Source of the DNA: Andrena cerasifolii
Lineage: Eukaryota; Arthropoda; Insecta; Hymenoptera; Andrenidae
Direction of reading: 5' to 3'
Assembly: GCF_050908995.1 (NCBI RefSeq)
Contig: NC_135122.1
Span: 17,524,501 to 17,588,500 of the forward strand
DNA: 64,000 bases
Shown here: positions 36,934 through 50,879 of the stretch, piece by piece
Position numbering within the stretch: the stretch's first letter is position 1
Layout: every line of letters starts with the position of its first letter
Position numbers and translations under genes: made by a program
The notes under the pieces: model-generated
Told to the model about the DNA's origin: nothing
Databases searched by the model: none
Seen by the model: only the letters and a program-made list of their open reading frames with translations

Positions 36934-39039
36934 CACCCATACCACGCAAGATACCCTTTAAAAATCGCTACAGTACGAATTATACCGGCAAAACAGAATC
37001 AAGGACCCCTCCACAGTTTCGTGATCACATACCGAATTCATTTCTCTCCTCGCAGAATTACACACGTGCGCAAAAAAGAACCCACACACTGCTGCATTTG
37101 AAAAACAGTTTGGGGGCGTGGCTCGTAAAGATTCAACGGCAGATAGAATGTCCTGTACACAGGGATGGTCGGAACGAACGTTCGCGTGTTCGCAATCGTA
37201 CTTTCAGCGTTCCTAAACTTCCCTCTGTTTAACTTGACGCGTCAATTATTCGTTACCCGTTCCGATTAATCGATGCAGCTGACTGCGTCCAAGTTTTTAC
37301 AACGCTCTGTTCGCTAATGGTTTTCTGCAACTCATTCGCGGTGCTTCGGGAACGGGGATTCGCGAACGTTTACACGTTAGGTCGCTCGACAGTTAATCAC
37401 GCATCTTTGGCCGCCAGGACGTTCTTTCCCCCAGCGAAATAAAATTGCAAAATCGCTAACGAATTGAAAAACTGTTTTGCTGGGCGAGATTGAAGTGTAC
37501 ACGCAGATAGGAATTACTTTCGGGAATGGATTTTCTCCGTGAGTTTGTATAACGACATTGAACTGGTAGTTCATGAAGCTGAATAAATTTTTTCGTTACA
37601 CGAGGGGAACATTATTGTGTTTCAGCTGCCAGAGATTGGTTTTTTTTATGCATTCTTAATGTCCGATTGCAATTTGCTGCGGTATACAAATTTTTGCAGA
37701 ATTTCGGCGTGCTCGCGCTGTTCTTTTCGCTAAACGGAAGCTGAATCAATAATTTGCCAGCAAATTGTTTACATAAGCAAAATCAAAAAGTGATCCAAAC
37801 TCTCTGACAGGGTTCTCTTTTCGACCAATGCTAACTATGCATTTTTAAGGCAATGAAATCCAGACGTAGTTTAAATTTTCATTTTGATCGGATGAATGAA
37901 AAACCAGAACTTATCCTTTTTTTGTTATGGCATCCATGCTGTTATTCATTAAACAAGAACCGGATGATTTTACTGGCAATTATCGAAAAACCTCCCATAC
38001 ACTTTCTATCGACCAGGACTCCCGAACTTCGAACGTGAATAGAGTTTTCAGCAGGGCTATATTTCACCGCGATTGCGATTGCACCAGCGAAGACTCGCAA
38101 GGGGCTCGTTGACTTTCTACAGGGTATTATGGACTCTGGAACTACTCCACTTTAAAGTCCAGCAGGGTCTGAGTTTCGGGCCTCGTAAATTGAGTAAATA
38201 AATTAGGCAGATCCTTGCTCTGATTTCGTATCAGATATATTCATAGATCATTGTGAACGTAATCAGAGATTACGAAGAAGATTGTGTGTTCATAAAATGC
38301 CATGTATTTATTGCGCTTAGTTGTTTATAACGATATCGTGGTTTGCTATCAGATGTTATTCTCAATTAGAAAATTCTGAATTTTATGATAAATAGTGAAG
38401 CTTGCTTAGGGAATTACTATATGTAACTATAAAATTATTTTTCGGTATTTTATGCTGTTTTTTAGGCCCTATAGTCTTTCATACTTCAAGGGCTCGCAAA
38501 ATAGTATACAGACTTTTTGGTCTATGTACTTTTTCATAACTAATAGTGTTCACATTGATATTTTTTTAAATGTCCACCTCGAAATGATTTTTATAGAATG
38601 TTAAGACGGGTGTTTATTCACCTACAAGCACCTATAACTTCTTTTAACCCTCTATAACACCATGTGACTTCGTGCTAGCATAACATCTGTGTTCTCTATC
38701 ATAGAATTAAGACGCTAATTCACAGAAGTAACTATTGTAGCATAGGCACCGCGAACCTTTACATTGCAAATGAAACATTTATGAAACGAAATTAACACGT
38801 GCCTGTTAATTTATATAAAATCTTTAACCAACGTCCTAAAATTGTCACTTATAGACTTATTCACTCTCTAGTGAATTCTGCAAACTGACAGATCTGACAT
38901 CATCGTTTGCGTTATCAATGCACAAGCATCGAAAAAACCAACCCCCATCACTTTACATTCTACAGAATTCCTCACAAAACCTCTAAAAGAATCAATAAAC
39001 ACAAAAACAGGCAAACCGATACAGCGATCAGACCACGAA

Positions 39040-39640
39040 AGCTCATTTACACTTGCTTGTTCGCGATGGAAGGCGTTAATCGATGGCGAAATTCGTTTGT
39101 TAACACTGCCAATATCGGTTCGCGGGCTCCTAGGAGAAACCGCCCCACGGTCGAACCTAAGTTCACGCGTTGCTCTGCGTTGGCAACACGTTGGTATGCA
39201 GAGGTTTGCTTAACGACTGCTGTTAATTCCATCAGTGTATCGAGCAAATTGCACGGGATCCACGCTACGACCGTTGTCCGCCGTTAAATTATTAGGCAAT
39301 CGGGAAAGTTAAACGCCGCTCGCTGCAGCGGCGAGTAGGAATATTCCCTGTCGTTGCCGTTGTTTTCATCGATTAGCATCGGCGGCGATACTAATGGCTG
39401 CTAACGAGCCACCGCTGCAAATGGCGCCCTTACAACGGGAGCGTTCGAATTACTTCGCGCTGTTTCGATGCCATTACAGCCAGGAAAATGGATGGAAACC
39501 GTATAATCTGCAAGGAAATCGATCGGCAAGTAATATCCTATGTTTTATTCATCTCTCGTTCTCCGGCAGAATCTCTTGATCTTCCTACGAGCGACTGATG
39601 GGAGACAGGCTTTCTTTCCTGGGATTACTGGCCGCAACGA
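39040..39640. other. GC-richer island in intron
   Basis: Holds a strong short hairpin (CGCCGCT paired with AGCGGCG, about 39313-39332) and CpG-rich flanks. The minus strand has a 66-codon frame with no recognised domain. Possibly regulatory. Confidence 0.3.
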
Positions 39641-39689
39641 CCCCCTAATAATTGTTTAAGTTATTTGCGATACACTTGGGAGTAACATC

Positions 39690-39970
39690 GCTCGACTGTT
39701 AGGTACACGTCGATTTTGATGAAACTCGGCATAGCTACAGATAGAGTACTTAAAAATATTAGACAGATATTTCTTTTTAACGGCGGAAATTTGTTTTTGG
39801 GGGGTGAAAATAGCCTTCAAAGTTGAGGGTTGGAAAATTGTTTAGTCGAATAGCTCGAAAATTGCAACGGGATGAATTTAAATGTTTGACTATGCTCAAA
39901 CTATTCTCAAGAAAATTGCGTATGTTAGGTGGTACTAAAAATTTGAGGTATAATCGAAAGTGGTAGTAGA
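39690..39970. repeat. Probable degraded interspersed repeat
   Basis: The segment has phrases common in insect non-autonomous elements (gattttgatgaaactcggcatagctac, ggggggtgaaaatagcc) but no clear ends. The call is recognition by style only. Confidence 0.25.
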
Positions 39971-40679
39971 AATCTACTGCGGATGGTCAGTACTGAAGAC
40001 GGAAATGTGACTTGCTACAGTCATTCCGTGTGTATTGATTTGTCGTCTGCAAATCCGATTGTTGGAATCAATTACAATCCCATTGGGCGTTATCTACCGG
40101 CGTTGCGGTTAAATCCCTTGGCCGAGTAACATCAAAATACGCTATTAAGCTGGGAAGACTGCCTGGAACGCGGACGATTCGTCTGGTGGATATTAATTAT
40201 GATTAATTACTGCAGATATCGACTACTGAAGAGTCGAGCGCTTAGGAATATCTGACTGCAATTTAAACATCTTTTTAACTACTTAGTAGTAGGTATTGTA
40301 TAGTGTTATGAAAGAGAAAGGATTAATTATATACCTCAATGAAGATGTATTTGAAAATATAAAAATTCACTTATATGTCGACAACGGGGTAAACAACCAT
40401 TTTCAACATATGCGCTTTAGAAGAAAAGTTTCGAAAATCCGCGAATAAGGTTGACAGTTTTTCGAGCGTATTTCAAAACAATGATTGTTTTCAATCAAAG
40501 AATCCGTACGTACAATGGAAAATAAACTAATATAGTTTATAAAAAAAAATGAAATTTGATTTCGGACTTGCTGTTCCATAGTTACACATTCGACCAGCTC
40601 GCGTAGGAGGTCTAGAAGATTAATTAATATATTAAATTTTATGGATGTTTTTCTATTTATTTTTTTGTATAGTCTCTTA

Positions 40680-40797
40680 AGACAGCGTACTAAAGGTAGG
40701 TAATAAAAACTTTCGATGAAAACTGTAAATTGTTCCTGAAAAAAATTCTTAAAAATGGCTTACTTTTCCGGCCGTCATAGTGGTGTTCCCCCTTAAT
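40680..40797. mobile_element. Truncated TTAA-family element end
   Basis: The right end reads GGTGTTCCCCCTTAA, and the preceding aaaaaaattcttaaaaatgg resembles sequence before the CCCCTTAA end at 58991. The opposite end was not found. It looks like one half of a relative of element B. Confidence 0.35.
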
Positions 40798-41484
40798 AAG
40801 CGACACAAATGTAGACTGCTAATGTCTGCGACATGAAACTGGAACTAGTAATTTGAAACGAACTTACCCCAATTTGGATACTATAAGGCAAAGATGGCAG
40901 TGTTAACTATATAACGAATTAATGAAACGGTTAATTTGTACGGGTAAATGATATTCTCATTTAAAGGCAGAAGGTCGAGGAGGAGTGGAACGTTTAATTA
41001 AATGAACTTTGCGCATATATGTATAATACAATTATGATAATGCCATCATTTACAAGAGCTAAAGTAAAAGTGCTCTCGGATATTAATTCATCTTGGTACC
41101 CATGGCACGCTTAAGCTAATTGAATTAATTAATCGCACATCCATACCCTTTCTAAATGGAACGATGACCCGCGCACGTAGCTATTCGTGTCCAACCACGT
41201 TTCCTGAATTATGAATCGACGACGTAGAACGCATTAACCGTCTGCATAATGATGCATCGCGTAATTTTGAGCCCACGACAGAGTGCAGCCGAGAATCGGG
41301 ACCCTTGTCCCTAGGGTGAAATGTCGGTTCGTTAGTTAATTGAAACATACCCCCGTTCTCAATCTCTTCTTTTTTATGTAATGCCATTCTGTCTTTTTCT
41401 TTTTAATAGTTAACTCTGGCCTCATTATTGCAAGATCATGAAAGTTTTGCTAGTGACCATCATTAAAAAAATACTTGTTTACAA

Positions 41485-41600
41485 GTGATATATCATTAGT
41501 GGAATAATTCACTAGCGACATATTATTAGTGAGACACATCTCTAGTGCTATATTATTAGTGAAAAAATTCACTGACGACACATTATTCACTTGGAATACA
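41485..41600. repeat. 30-bp tandem repeat, four copies
   Basis: The block tat(c/t)attagt starts at 41491, 41521 and 41551, with a degenerate fourth at 41581. The second half of each unit is attcactagcgaca-like. The period is a multiple of three and the minus strand stays open through it (10-residue repeats such as TNNMSLVNYS), but codon content and context do not suggest a gene. Confidence 0.75.
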
Positions 41601-42649
41601 TTTTCAAAAATGATCCACCACCGAATAAAAATATCACGACAACATGATAATGATAGCAAGGTGAATGTCCCAATTTCTGCTCATGTCCCCATTTCTGATC
41701 ATTTCGTGTTTTTCTTATTATTAAATGCGTTACGTTTGTACTATAGTTGCAACAAAGTAATTCTAAATTATTTAAAAGCTTGGGGCAATGTATATATCGC
41801 TATTTTTCATGAGCAGAAATAAGGACATTTAGAGCATTATATATTTAATTAGAATTTACTAATAGTTAACAATCTTGAAGTACCTTTCTTAAATAGTTTT
41901 TGAATTGGTTGAGTTATTATTATTACAGAATTAATCAATTACTCTGCAAATTTTGATCACAAACAAATTTTTTACAGCTTCTTTATGACGAGTTATTTCT
42001 TAAATGAGCAGAAATTGGGACATTCACCTTATCATGTCTGTTCTCGTTTTGTTATACTTGAATTTGTTTCTCATCGGTGGCTGGTTGCTACTTTTTATTT
42101 TTCCATCAATGGCGCTGTGTCGACTGCTTTCGACATATGGGTGGCCAAATGCACGACGATGCAGATTATAAAATATCGCCTATAGAAGGGGAGAACATTT
42201 CAACGTGACTGCTCAAAATTATGCGTCCCAGGAGACGTTATTTCTGGTTTGCGCGCGCTTTCCCGACAGCTGAATGTCAAGTTAAAACAAATGTGATACA
42301 GCTGTTTTTATTTTTCAAATACCACCTGCGCAATGTGGAAAAGAAATGAAAATATACGTTTTGGAAGTATTAAGCGTTGACCTTTTATTTTTGTTAAAGA
42401 AATAGCATCGTTTCTATAAAAAATGGCACATAATTTTTCTTTCTACTTCGTCTGACCGAAAATCTACTATTACTGTACTCCTTTCTATTTCTATATTCTG
42501 TTCTTGAAATAAAAGACAGCAGGGAATAAACTAGTTCGCAAGACTTAGAAACTTTAAACAAATTCTGCTTCATTTAATTCCAAAGAGATGAAATTCTTCA
42601 GTAATTAAAGTGGAAATCTCAAGTCCCTCATTATCCGTTGTTACGGATT

Positions 42650-43120
42650 GAATACGACACAGTAGTATCATTAAACCCTCGTTCAGAATTTTCACCAGAT
42701 CGCTGAAAATCTCTCTGATACATAATACTTTCCACGAACCCTCATACACATCGCAAACTTCTAAACAAATCTCCTACAATTTTTCAATTCCCCTCAAGCC
42801 TACCGCGGCAATCTCGCTAAACGAATACGGTGCAGCAGTATTATGAACTTCTCGCCAGAATTTTCACCTGTTCGTTGCGATTCTTCGTACTGAACTTCGT
42901 ACTCGACACCGTAATACAGAATGATCTCATTTTCAACCTAAGGAATTTTGAAATAGCTCCCTCACAATTTTACTAAAAAGACGCAACTCCGACGGTCCAC
43001 CTTATCCATTTCCACCAAATCCGCTAAAGCAGCTTGCCGAACGAGTACGATGCAACGGTATCATTAAATTCTCATCCCGAATTTTCGGCTGCTCGCTGAA
43101 ATCCTCCGCGTATAATACTC
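42650..43120. repeat. Diverged tandem array, three units of about 180-210 bp
   Basis: Three blocks starting at about 42650, 42833 and 43043 share, in the same order, ga(a/g)tacg.(t/c)(g/a)ca, tat(c/t)atta/tattatg, a (c)agaattttc core, (t/a)tcg(c/t)tg and, in the first and third, ataatact. Spacing between cores is about 183 and 210 bp. Neither strand encodes a recognisable repeat protein. Confidence 0.55.
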
Positions 43121-44489
43121 CATAATGCTTCTCGAATATCCGGGCGTGTTCGGCGTGCGCGCGGGGAAATATCGCGAAAATCGTTGCGCCAGACGTTGAC
43201 GTTTTATAGCGCTGCAGTTTTGCGTAACCCGTTAGTTTCAGGCCGTTTGTGTGCGCGCCAGTCGCGAATGACGCCGGCATTAAAATGAATGCCCCCCCTC
43301 CGTTGGATCAATGGGACTCGTAACGACGAAATATAGTACACCATAAATGGACGTGATTTCGCTGATATTGTAACGCACAAATTCTCTAACGATCGATGCT
43401 CCCGATCCGCGCTGCATACCTCGCCGCAGAAATACGGGGGAAAAGTGGACTCGAGCGAATGCTCCGCCAGGGCGTCCCGACGCATTCAAAGCGTCATCGA
43501 CGTCGTTGCAAAACACTGTCATTCCGAAACACACTGAAATATCAATTTTCCGCGGCGTTTTAACGAGCCGATTCAAAGCTACCTGCTTCCGATCGGCGGG
43601 TGAAAATAGATATTTCAATAACTGACCCGCGCTGCTCCACTTCTGTTGGTTTTGCTTACGCGCAACATGCTCCTTCCGTTGTAATTCGTCGACCAGCCCA
43701 GGCGATGTTAGCTCGCGGGGATTCTGATGGATTGATGGCGGGGGATGAATGATCGCGAGACTTCTGCTCGCGACAGAATTGTATAGAAGCTTGAAGAACG
43801 TAAGGGTAGGAAGTAGGCTTCATGGTTAAAACGCCCCTAGATACGTTCATATTTTAGTCCAGTTTCCCAACCTTTTTTGAGTCGCGATCCCCTTCTATAA
43901 TATTCAAATTACCTGCGATACCCTTCCCCCATATAAGGTAAGGTAAATTTAATAAGGTTAAACGGGGTGCCCTATTTAGGACGCTAGGAGTAAGGTGATT
44001 TTTGGGATTTTTTTTCTAAGAAACTGTTAAGCGGATCTTTCCAAAACTTTCAGGGTATTTTAATTCACATTCAAACAATAAAAATTAATTTTTTCGTTAC
44101 AAAGTGTTCGGTAGAAATGGAGATATATGAACACGTTCGTAGGGACTCGCGCCCCGGAGTTACAAATTTGCAATTATGTTGGGGGCCTCAATTCTTCTTT
44201 GAAATAACAAAACCAACGATTTTCTTATTTCTTGTATAATTTCTAACTCTAATATTATTAAGAAAAAAAATTAAAAAACCATGGCAACCTCCCAGAAGAC
44301 ACTTCGCGATCCACATAGGCTAAGCAGAGATATCTCTTCTGCAACGAACACTCTAAAGAATAAAGATTTCATTATCGTATTTCATGCCCTTTACTCCAGC
44401 GCAAAGAATCACAGTTGAATTTTAAGTGGATCACTCTGTCAACCCCTCGTTCCACAGCAAGATTTACAGTTTCTTAACTCAGCAGGTAC

Positions 44490-45420
44490 CGTCAGATCTC
44501 TAGCTCCTGCCTTAAGGACACCTCAAGCCCCGATAGAGTATTAAGGAGCTTCAAGAGCCTACCAAGCAAGTACATCCACACTAACGACAAATCGAAAGCA
44601 AATGGAAAGCAAATCGATCCCACGTCACAATCAATTCCGAATTCCATCCCCAAATCCCGCCACGAAACAGCAGACACGCGACAGTCATCCCCTCGGCGGG
44701 CACGCGCAATCTGTAACCCCGTAAGCGGCCTCCGCGCGACGTGCCCCAATTTTTCATCCGACTGGCTCGTACTGGCAGCTTTCCCCAGACAACGGGTCTC
44801 GCCAGAATCCCTCGTCTGGCTGGGATTATCCCCGACAAAAGAACAACGTCTGGTAATGAAAGAACGCATCCGCGTTTTCAGCGAGAAGACTCGTCGACCA
44901 TTGAGGCCGGGGGCAGCCTCCACTCCCCGTCGGTCCGCCGGATATTCAAGTAGAATTAAACACGCCTGGCATCGCGAGCCTGTAAAGGGGGTGGCGGACG
45001 GAAACATTTCTTCATCGCGCCGATGAGAGAGGACCGACTCTCCTGCATTTACGTGCAGCTACCGTTTTGCCCCACATTTATCCTTATCCGCGCGACGATC
45101 CACCACGAACGAGGCTCGCGGGATCGCGTGCGCTCGCTCGCACGCCACCCTGGATATAATAAACGGCTAGGGGCGCGCGATTACGATAACCACGTGGATG
45201 ACGACATTGAAGATAGTAATGACGTTAATCGCGACGATTCGGCTCCTTTTGGGCGGCGTGCGGCGTATGACCGACGTTTTCGGCGGGCTATTCGTAATTT
45301 GCGAGGGATGCGAGAAGTGATTACCTGGTCCACTTTTTTCGATGAGGGTGGTTTGCCTACAGCTTGCGCTACTAGTGGGTGGCTTTACATCTGGCAAGGG
45401 GTCGGGATTGGGGAATAAAT
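44490..45420. other. GC-richer island in intron
   Basis: The stretch carries overlapping frames on both strands, up to 171 codons on the minus strand, with no domain or splice logic that would tie them to the host gene. It contains a gatgacgacattgaagatagtaatg purine-rich segment. Treated as non-coding. Confidence 0.3.
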
Positions 45421-48400
45421 TTGCGCGCGAGGCATCGTTCTTGGGAAAGGTACCTACGTGTCTTTGAAAATTGATTGGAGGTGCGTGGATTTGAGTACGA
45501 AATTTTAGAAATGCAGTGGTTGGAGGTTTCGGTAAAAATTAAGTAAAAATTGCAGAATAGCTTTCTTTCAATATGGGTTTGTTTTCGAGATGATCGAGCT
45601 TGGGAATCTGTGAGGTATGAGGACACGGATGGATAAATTATTTTTTAAAAGTCAATGTAAAATTATTTTTAAGTACGACGGGTGTATCTACCTTTCTGTC
45701 CCCTTTATTAATGTATTTGCGTTTAATATCGATGATTTAGTTTCGTTGAGAATTAATGCATTCAATCTATTTGTCCGGCTAATCTGAATAAGCCACTTTG
45801 TAGTTTGATAGACTTCTGGCATTAAATGCGACGACTTAAGCAGTAGGTATGATATTACTCTGTTGAAATGTGCCCGCTGTTGTATCCATTATTAACTCCG
45901 CAATTGGGTTCGCAATAAGTTTGATGCTGTTTCGAATCATGAATAAACTAATAACTAAAGTATATTCTGAATTTCAAGTTTTAACCAATCTGTTGAATAC
46001 AGTCACTTCTAATAATTGTGATATGTTAGCTGATGGAGGCATCTATCTTAATTCAAAGCCTGTATCATTGCTACCGAAATATTTATTATTTAAATAGCTT
46101 ATCTGTACAGAAAGATCAACCCATTAAATTAAATTTTAAATCCACTTTCGAGCACCCTAATTTCAATATTCCGTTTAAAAACACCATAAACCTATGCGAA
46201 AGCTGTCACAAATTACCATACGAACCACAAAAGACATCTTACTCACGGCTCATAAATCCACAACGCCAGGCTTCCATAAACCATTTACTCTTTAGCAAAA
46301 GCCTCGATCTTTGTCGCGTTAGAAAGGAATGTCACGCACCGCGGATTCTGCGCATTCTTCGAATTATTCGAGAACACCAACAAACACGGCTCGCTCTCGT
46401 TCGAATTCAACAATTCGCATTTACTAAGGAATGCCAACTATGTGCTCGTTGTTGCGCGCTCTTTCGTCGCCGCTCTTTTCACCAAATCCCCTGCCCTCCG
46501 TTTATCGACCGCCTTCCATCATCCCCTGACGAAATTTCGCGGGGGGAATATCTGCTCGAAGCAACCGACTGACCAAAACAATTTTAACACTTCGAGTGGC
46601 GTGAGGTTTCGAAAAATGCCCCCGGCGAGTAGAGATACCGAGAAAGTTTTGCTTGCTGTCAATGCTTCCCGCGCTTTAAAAATTTAGAAATCAATTCCTC
46701 AACCCTTTTTACTACCCTCGAGCTACTCTAAACACATTACACAGCTGCGCTTATTTAATCGCAATCCTTCAAACCCCAGGGTATTGAAATACTAATATCA
46801 AGAAAATATGCTGAATACATGCCTAGGTTCCCCACTTGTCACGAAGATCCACGCGACCCCTACTAACTTCCACCCTTACTGCTTTTTTTAACACCTCACT
46901 ATATCCCTGCAAGGCACAATGAGCAACTCCCAAGCAGCCATGCGACAAACTCGACGGTGCCAACGCAATAATATCCCAGCTCAGCATTTCTTCCTCGAAG
47001 CTGTCGAACACGAGACAAAGTGCTCATTTCCTTCCTTGTTTCGTTGATTCGCCGTAGCCCCATTCATCACCACCCCATGCGTCAGGACCCCGACGTTAAA
47101 CACGGATCGCGGCGTGCACGGGCGCGTGTCCCGCGCTGGACAACGAAACACGCGCCACGGAAGCGTCATGGAAATGCATAAACACATTAGTTGCTCGTAA
47201 CGGGGCTGGAATTCAGACGCACAGAGGTCGCGGCGGAAGCCAGCCAGAGGGTGCAAGCCCGAATCCGGGCACAAAGGTTGCGCCAGAGTGCTGGCTTGAT
47301 GGATACGTATGGGTGGCCTCCCCATGGAAATGATCCCCTATCCTAATTCCGTGTCGAGGCCTGGGCATCATCGCCTTGGCGACGGGTGTGCACGGAACTA
47401 TGTCTCAAGCAGAATTGGGCATTAACTAAATAAAAAGTTATTCAAATAACGGGTCAAACAAAAGTTACATTAACTTTTGATTATTTGACGAATAAAGCTA
47501 ATTTTTTTATTAATCTATCTTATTTTCAGTGCAGCACCTTCAGTTCCCCAGGAAGTGGCAGAAATAGTAAACTCATCATATTTTTATCTCGTCCTTCATT
47601 GCAGAATCGTGCCACGCACGTTTTAAACACTGACTTCTTTGCCCAGCTAGGCTATTAGCGAAGTCAGTTCACGTGGGGTGATTGCCACCATGACGGAAGG
47701 GTTGTGCATGCTTATCGAATGAGGGTGCATCGAGTCGCTGGGCGATTTAAGACAAACGTTGCGTGTGAAAGCGCGTTTCGGATCGTCGACGTGATAATCG
47801 AATCACCGTGGCTCGTTCGAGTGGATTCCTGCCTAACCCTGAATCGACGAGACTGTGGCAGAGCCCTGTTGTTCTTGCAGGGAGCGCGATTAAGAGGTTT
47901 CTTCGTGCGTGATAGACTGCACTGTGGGGCGTGCAACTTGAAACGAAAGATTTTTTTCGTTCAACGTTAGAATTCGATTGCTTTCTCGTGGCCTATAGAC
48001 ATTACTTTATTGTTAAATATCCGGCATTTTAAAACGAAGGACGAATAACAGTGTAATATAATGCTCCTTTAAGAAATATTTTTCAATCATAAATCAAATG
48101 CTACCATTTACTGAGAACGCTCGGTTTTTACGACTATTGAACCACTTTACTTGAAATAATGAGTGAATTAAAGAATTAACTTTAAGAATTTTCGTGGTTC
48201 CTTCATTTCGGATAATTCTTTTTATACAATTAAAGAACTTTTAGATAAAGAACTTCCATTGTATCACCAAGACAGTCACAGCCACCAACAGACAGCAGTA
48301 TTCGATAAAATATGTAAAATTTTAATTCATTATCTTCAATGATGTACAAATACAGTTTAAACAGTTTTTTAACACTATAACGTTTACTTTTTTTAACAGA

Positions 48401-48479
48401 GACCCATACTAACACAAATTAGAAAATCCTCGTACAGTATCTAGCATTAACATTCAACTCCATTTCCACTCACCGTGGC

Positions 48480-49190
48480 AAACGATCATTCATTTTGCTA
48501 CCGCATAGAGTAGAAAGGTCTCGAAATCGATTTTAATCGATCCCAGCAAACAGTGGAATAACCGAAGGAACGACCCGGGGCCCCGATCAAACGACTCCGG
48601 CGCGTTCATTCAGTCGACGAAAGTCGAGAAGGAAAAGGGCTCGATCGGGAACTTCAATTTACTGCAAGAACGCGATCGCTTTGTCGCAGCTTGTCGTCGG
48701 CGGGAATTTTCATTGCGCCCTTTAAACTGTGTTTTGATGTTAAAACGGATGGGCCTGGCCTGCCCTGGCGACCCTGCGAATAGATCAAAAGTTTATCGGG
48801 ACGACGCTCGATCACGCTACCATATTTTCCACGGTCGTTCCCCTTTTCCCTCTCGCGTACCCCCGTCGCCATCCCCCGATTCATTCTCACCGATTCAGCT
48901 AACGCCGCTGTATAAGCACGCAATGCATTTCATGAATGAACCGCGGTTCGTTTGCTCTCGGGATCGCCTCTGCTTCCTGAACGAAACTACAATCTCGATT
49001 CACCCGAAACGACCGAATATCCTTTCCTTTACGACCGCCGCCGACGAGGATATCGACTTTTCTACCACTCGCGCTTAAGGAACGGCTTTGCGTTTCTTCC
49101 TCCGACTGCCGCTGCCCGTGCGCGCACGACCTGTCGTTTCTATGGTAAAATAATGAGACGCGTAATCGAACGGAGCGTTACTGAGTAAAA
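48480..49190. other. GC-richer island in intron
   Basis: CpG-rich with a pyrimidine-rich middle (about 48838-48896) and tcgattttaatcgat near 48526. No product is recognised in the overlapping short frames. Confidence 0.3.
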
Positions 49191-50879
49191 ATCAATCTGT
49201 AACTTTGTCTGGCACTTATTGTTAGTTTTAATGGCGACTGGGAAAGTAATGGTTGAAAAGAATTTTGATATAACAGGTTTAAAATTTGTGTATTGTTATT
49301 GCATGATAATTATATTTAAAGCCTGTGGGAAAATTGAGTTCGAAGGTAGTCCACTTTTATTACCTCGCCACGTACTCGTGTGTAAAAGTGAGAAGGTAAG
49401 AAATTGCAGTGGTAAGTCATGTAGGTTTTTATTAATTTGAAATTATTTCTGCGACTAGTTATTTGAATAGTTAATTCACTCTACAAAATATCTGGAAAAA
49501 CACGAAACTTTGAAGCTGAATGTTTCACCAAATTTTGAGCAGTGTGTCCTCTGCAATTGACACTAAATTACACTTGATACTGGTTAATTATGTCCAAGGT
49601 TTCAGCAAAATCAGTGACACCTCGTGCACTTTGATCGTGAGCGGTAGAATTTATAATAAAAACGGTAGAATTGATATAAAATATTTCAAAAAGTAACTAA
49701 TGAATAATTTAAAATACACGCAGAAATATTGCATAGAAAAATGGGGACGTAATATCTATGCCTCGTTCAAGCATCGTCCACGGAATACCGTTACAGATTA
49801 TTAATATATTAATTATGAAATACACATAACCAATTTCGTTGACCGATGCATTCGATTCGCGTTGCAGAACGCGACGTGTATTATTTATTTAACGGTGCTG
49901 CGCGGCGTACACAAACTCCGAGATGAGTAATTCAATTACTCCGGCCAAAATCGAGCAAGATAAATTCCCCGCGCGAATTCTGGTTTCCCTGCCTTTGTAA
50001 TCGATAACGCTAATGCAATATTAATCCATCCCGCCTGAGCTACTTGGGTACAGATCCACTGGGAAATAATTACAATGGAATCCGGCGGTTTAGCAGAAAA
50101 GGGGGCCGTCAGAGTAGCTGCGGAACAAGGGCGTAATTAATTTTATATCTGTCTATTGCTGTATCAACTGGATTGCCTACAAACGTTGGAACGTGCGCAC
50201 GTAAGCTGGTGCATCGAACGCTGTCAATTAATTTGACTTTGGTGTCGAGGTTCATTTGGAACTGGGAAATGTTTTGAGCTGACTTGTAACTCGTATTTTT
50301 ACCGCAGTCATTCAGCTGTTTTCGAATCTTTACGAAACAGATTGAAGCTCATTTAAATTGCAGGTTTCATAACGACTGCAGTAATTACATGAATTCTGAG
50401 AGTTCGTAGGACTGCGATAGTTTCACAATCTGGCATAGTTTCCGAATACCTCCCGCCTACCAAGTATTCTATGAGCTATGCGCAATTAATTACGGGAGAC
50501 TGATGATAAATACCATTTTTCAACGTTACAGGGTTTTTCAGTTCCCGCTCGCAATTTGATTTTTTTTTAAAACAAGAGGTTGCGTGTTAATTCTTTTTTA
50601 CAGAGTCACGTTTGTTTCTTTTTTTCTAAAGTTCTTCTGCTCAGCCCTACACTTAGCACCCAGAACTTTGCAATAGGAGAAAATGTGGTACAGAGATTTA
50701 AAACTCAATAATTCATACAATTCTGCGAAACCAAGAATTCCTCCCGCATTCACAAGCTTTACTGACATCAGCGCGCAACTTTAATTCGAAGTTTAATTCA
50801 AACTTTGGCAGGCAAGCTCGTAGTCTGAAGAACTAAAACTCTTCATCCAAATTTCCACCTCGAGAATTTCAATTTTTGC

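Noticed and set aside
39047..39247. 66-codon minus-strand frame
   Set aside because: Translation looks moderately protein-like, but there is no domain, no splice-site support and the strand context is a GC-rich island.
40282..40305. let-7-like string (tagtagtaggtattgtatagt)
   Set aside because: It differs from let-7 at the 5' seed and has an internal mismatch; no complementary arm and no miR-100 or miR-125 neighbours seen.
43930..44260. Repeat-like stretch (agaaatggagatatatgaacacgttcgtagg, cgcgccccggagtt)
   Set aside because: The style resembles an interspersed repeat, but no ends or duplicated segments could be found within the window.
44492..45007. 171-codon minus-strand open frame
   Set aside because: Overlapped by an 85-codon frame on the same strand and others on the opposite strand; no recognisable motif; explained by GC-rich sequence.
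47395..47520. Possible inverted repeat around aaaagttattcaaataac / attatttgacgaataaag
   Set aside because: Match between arms is poor and no target duplication could be defined.
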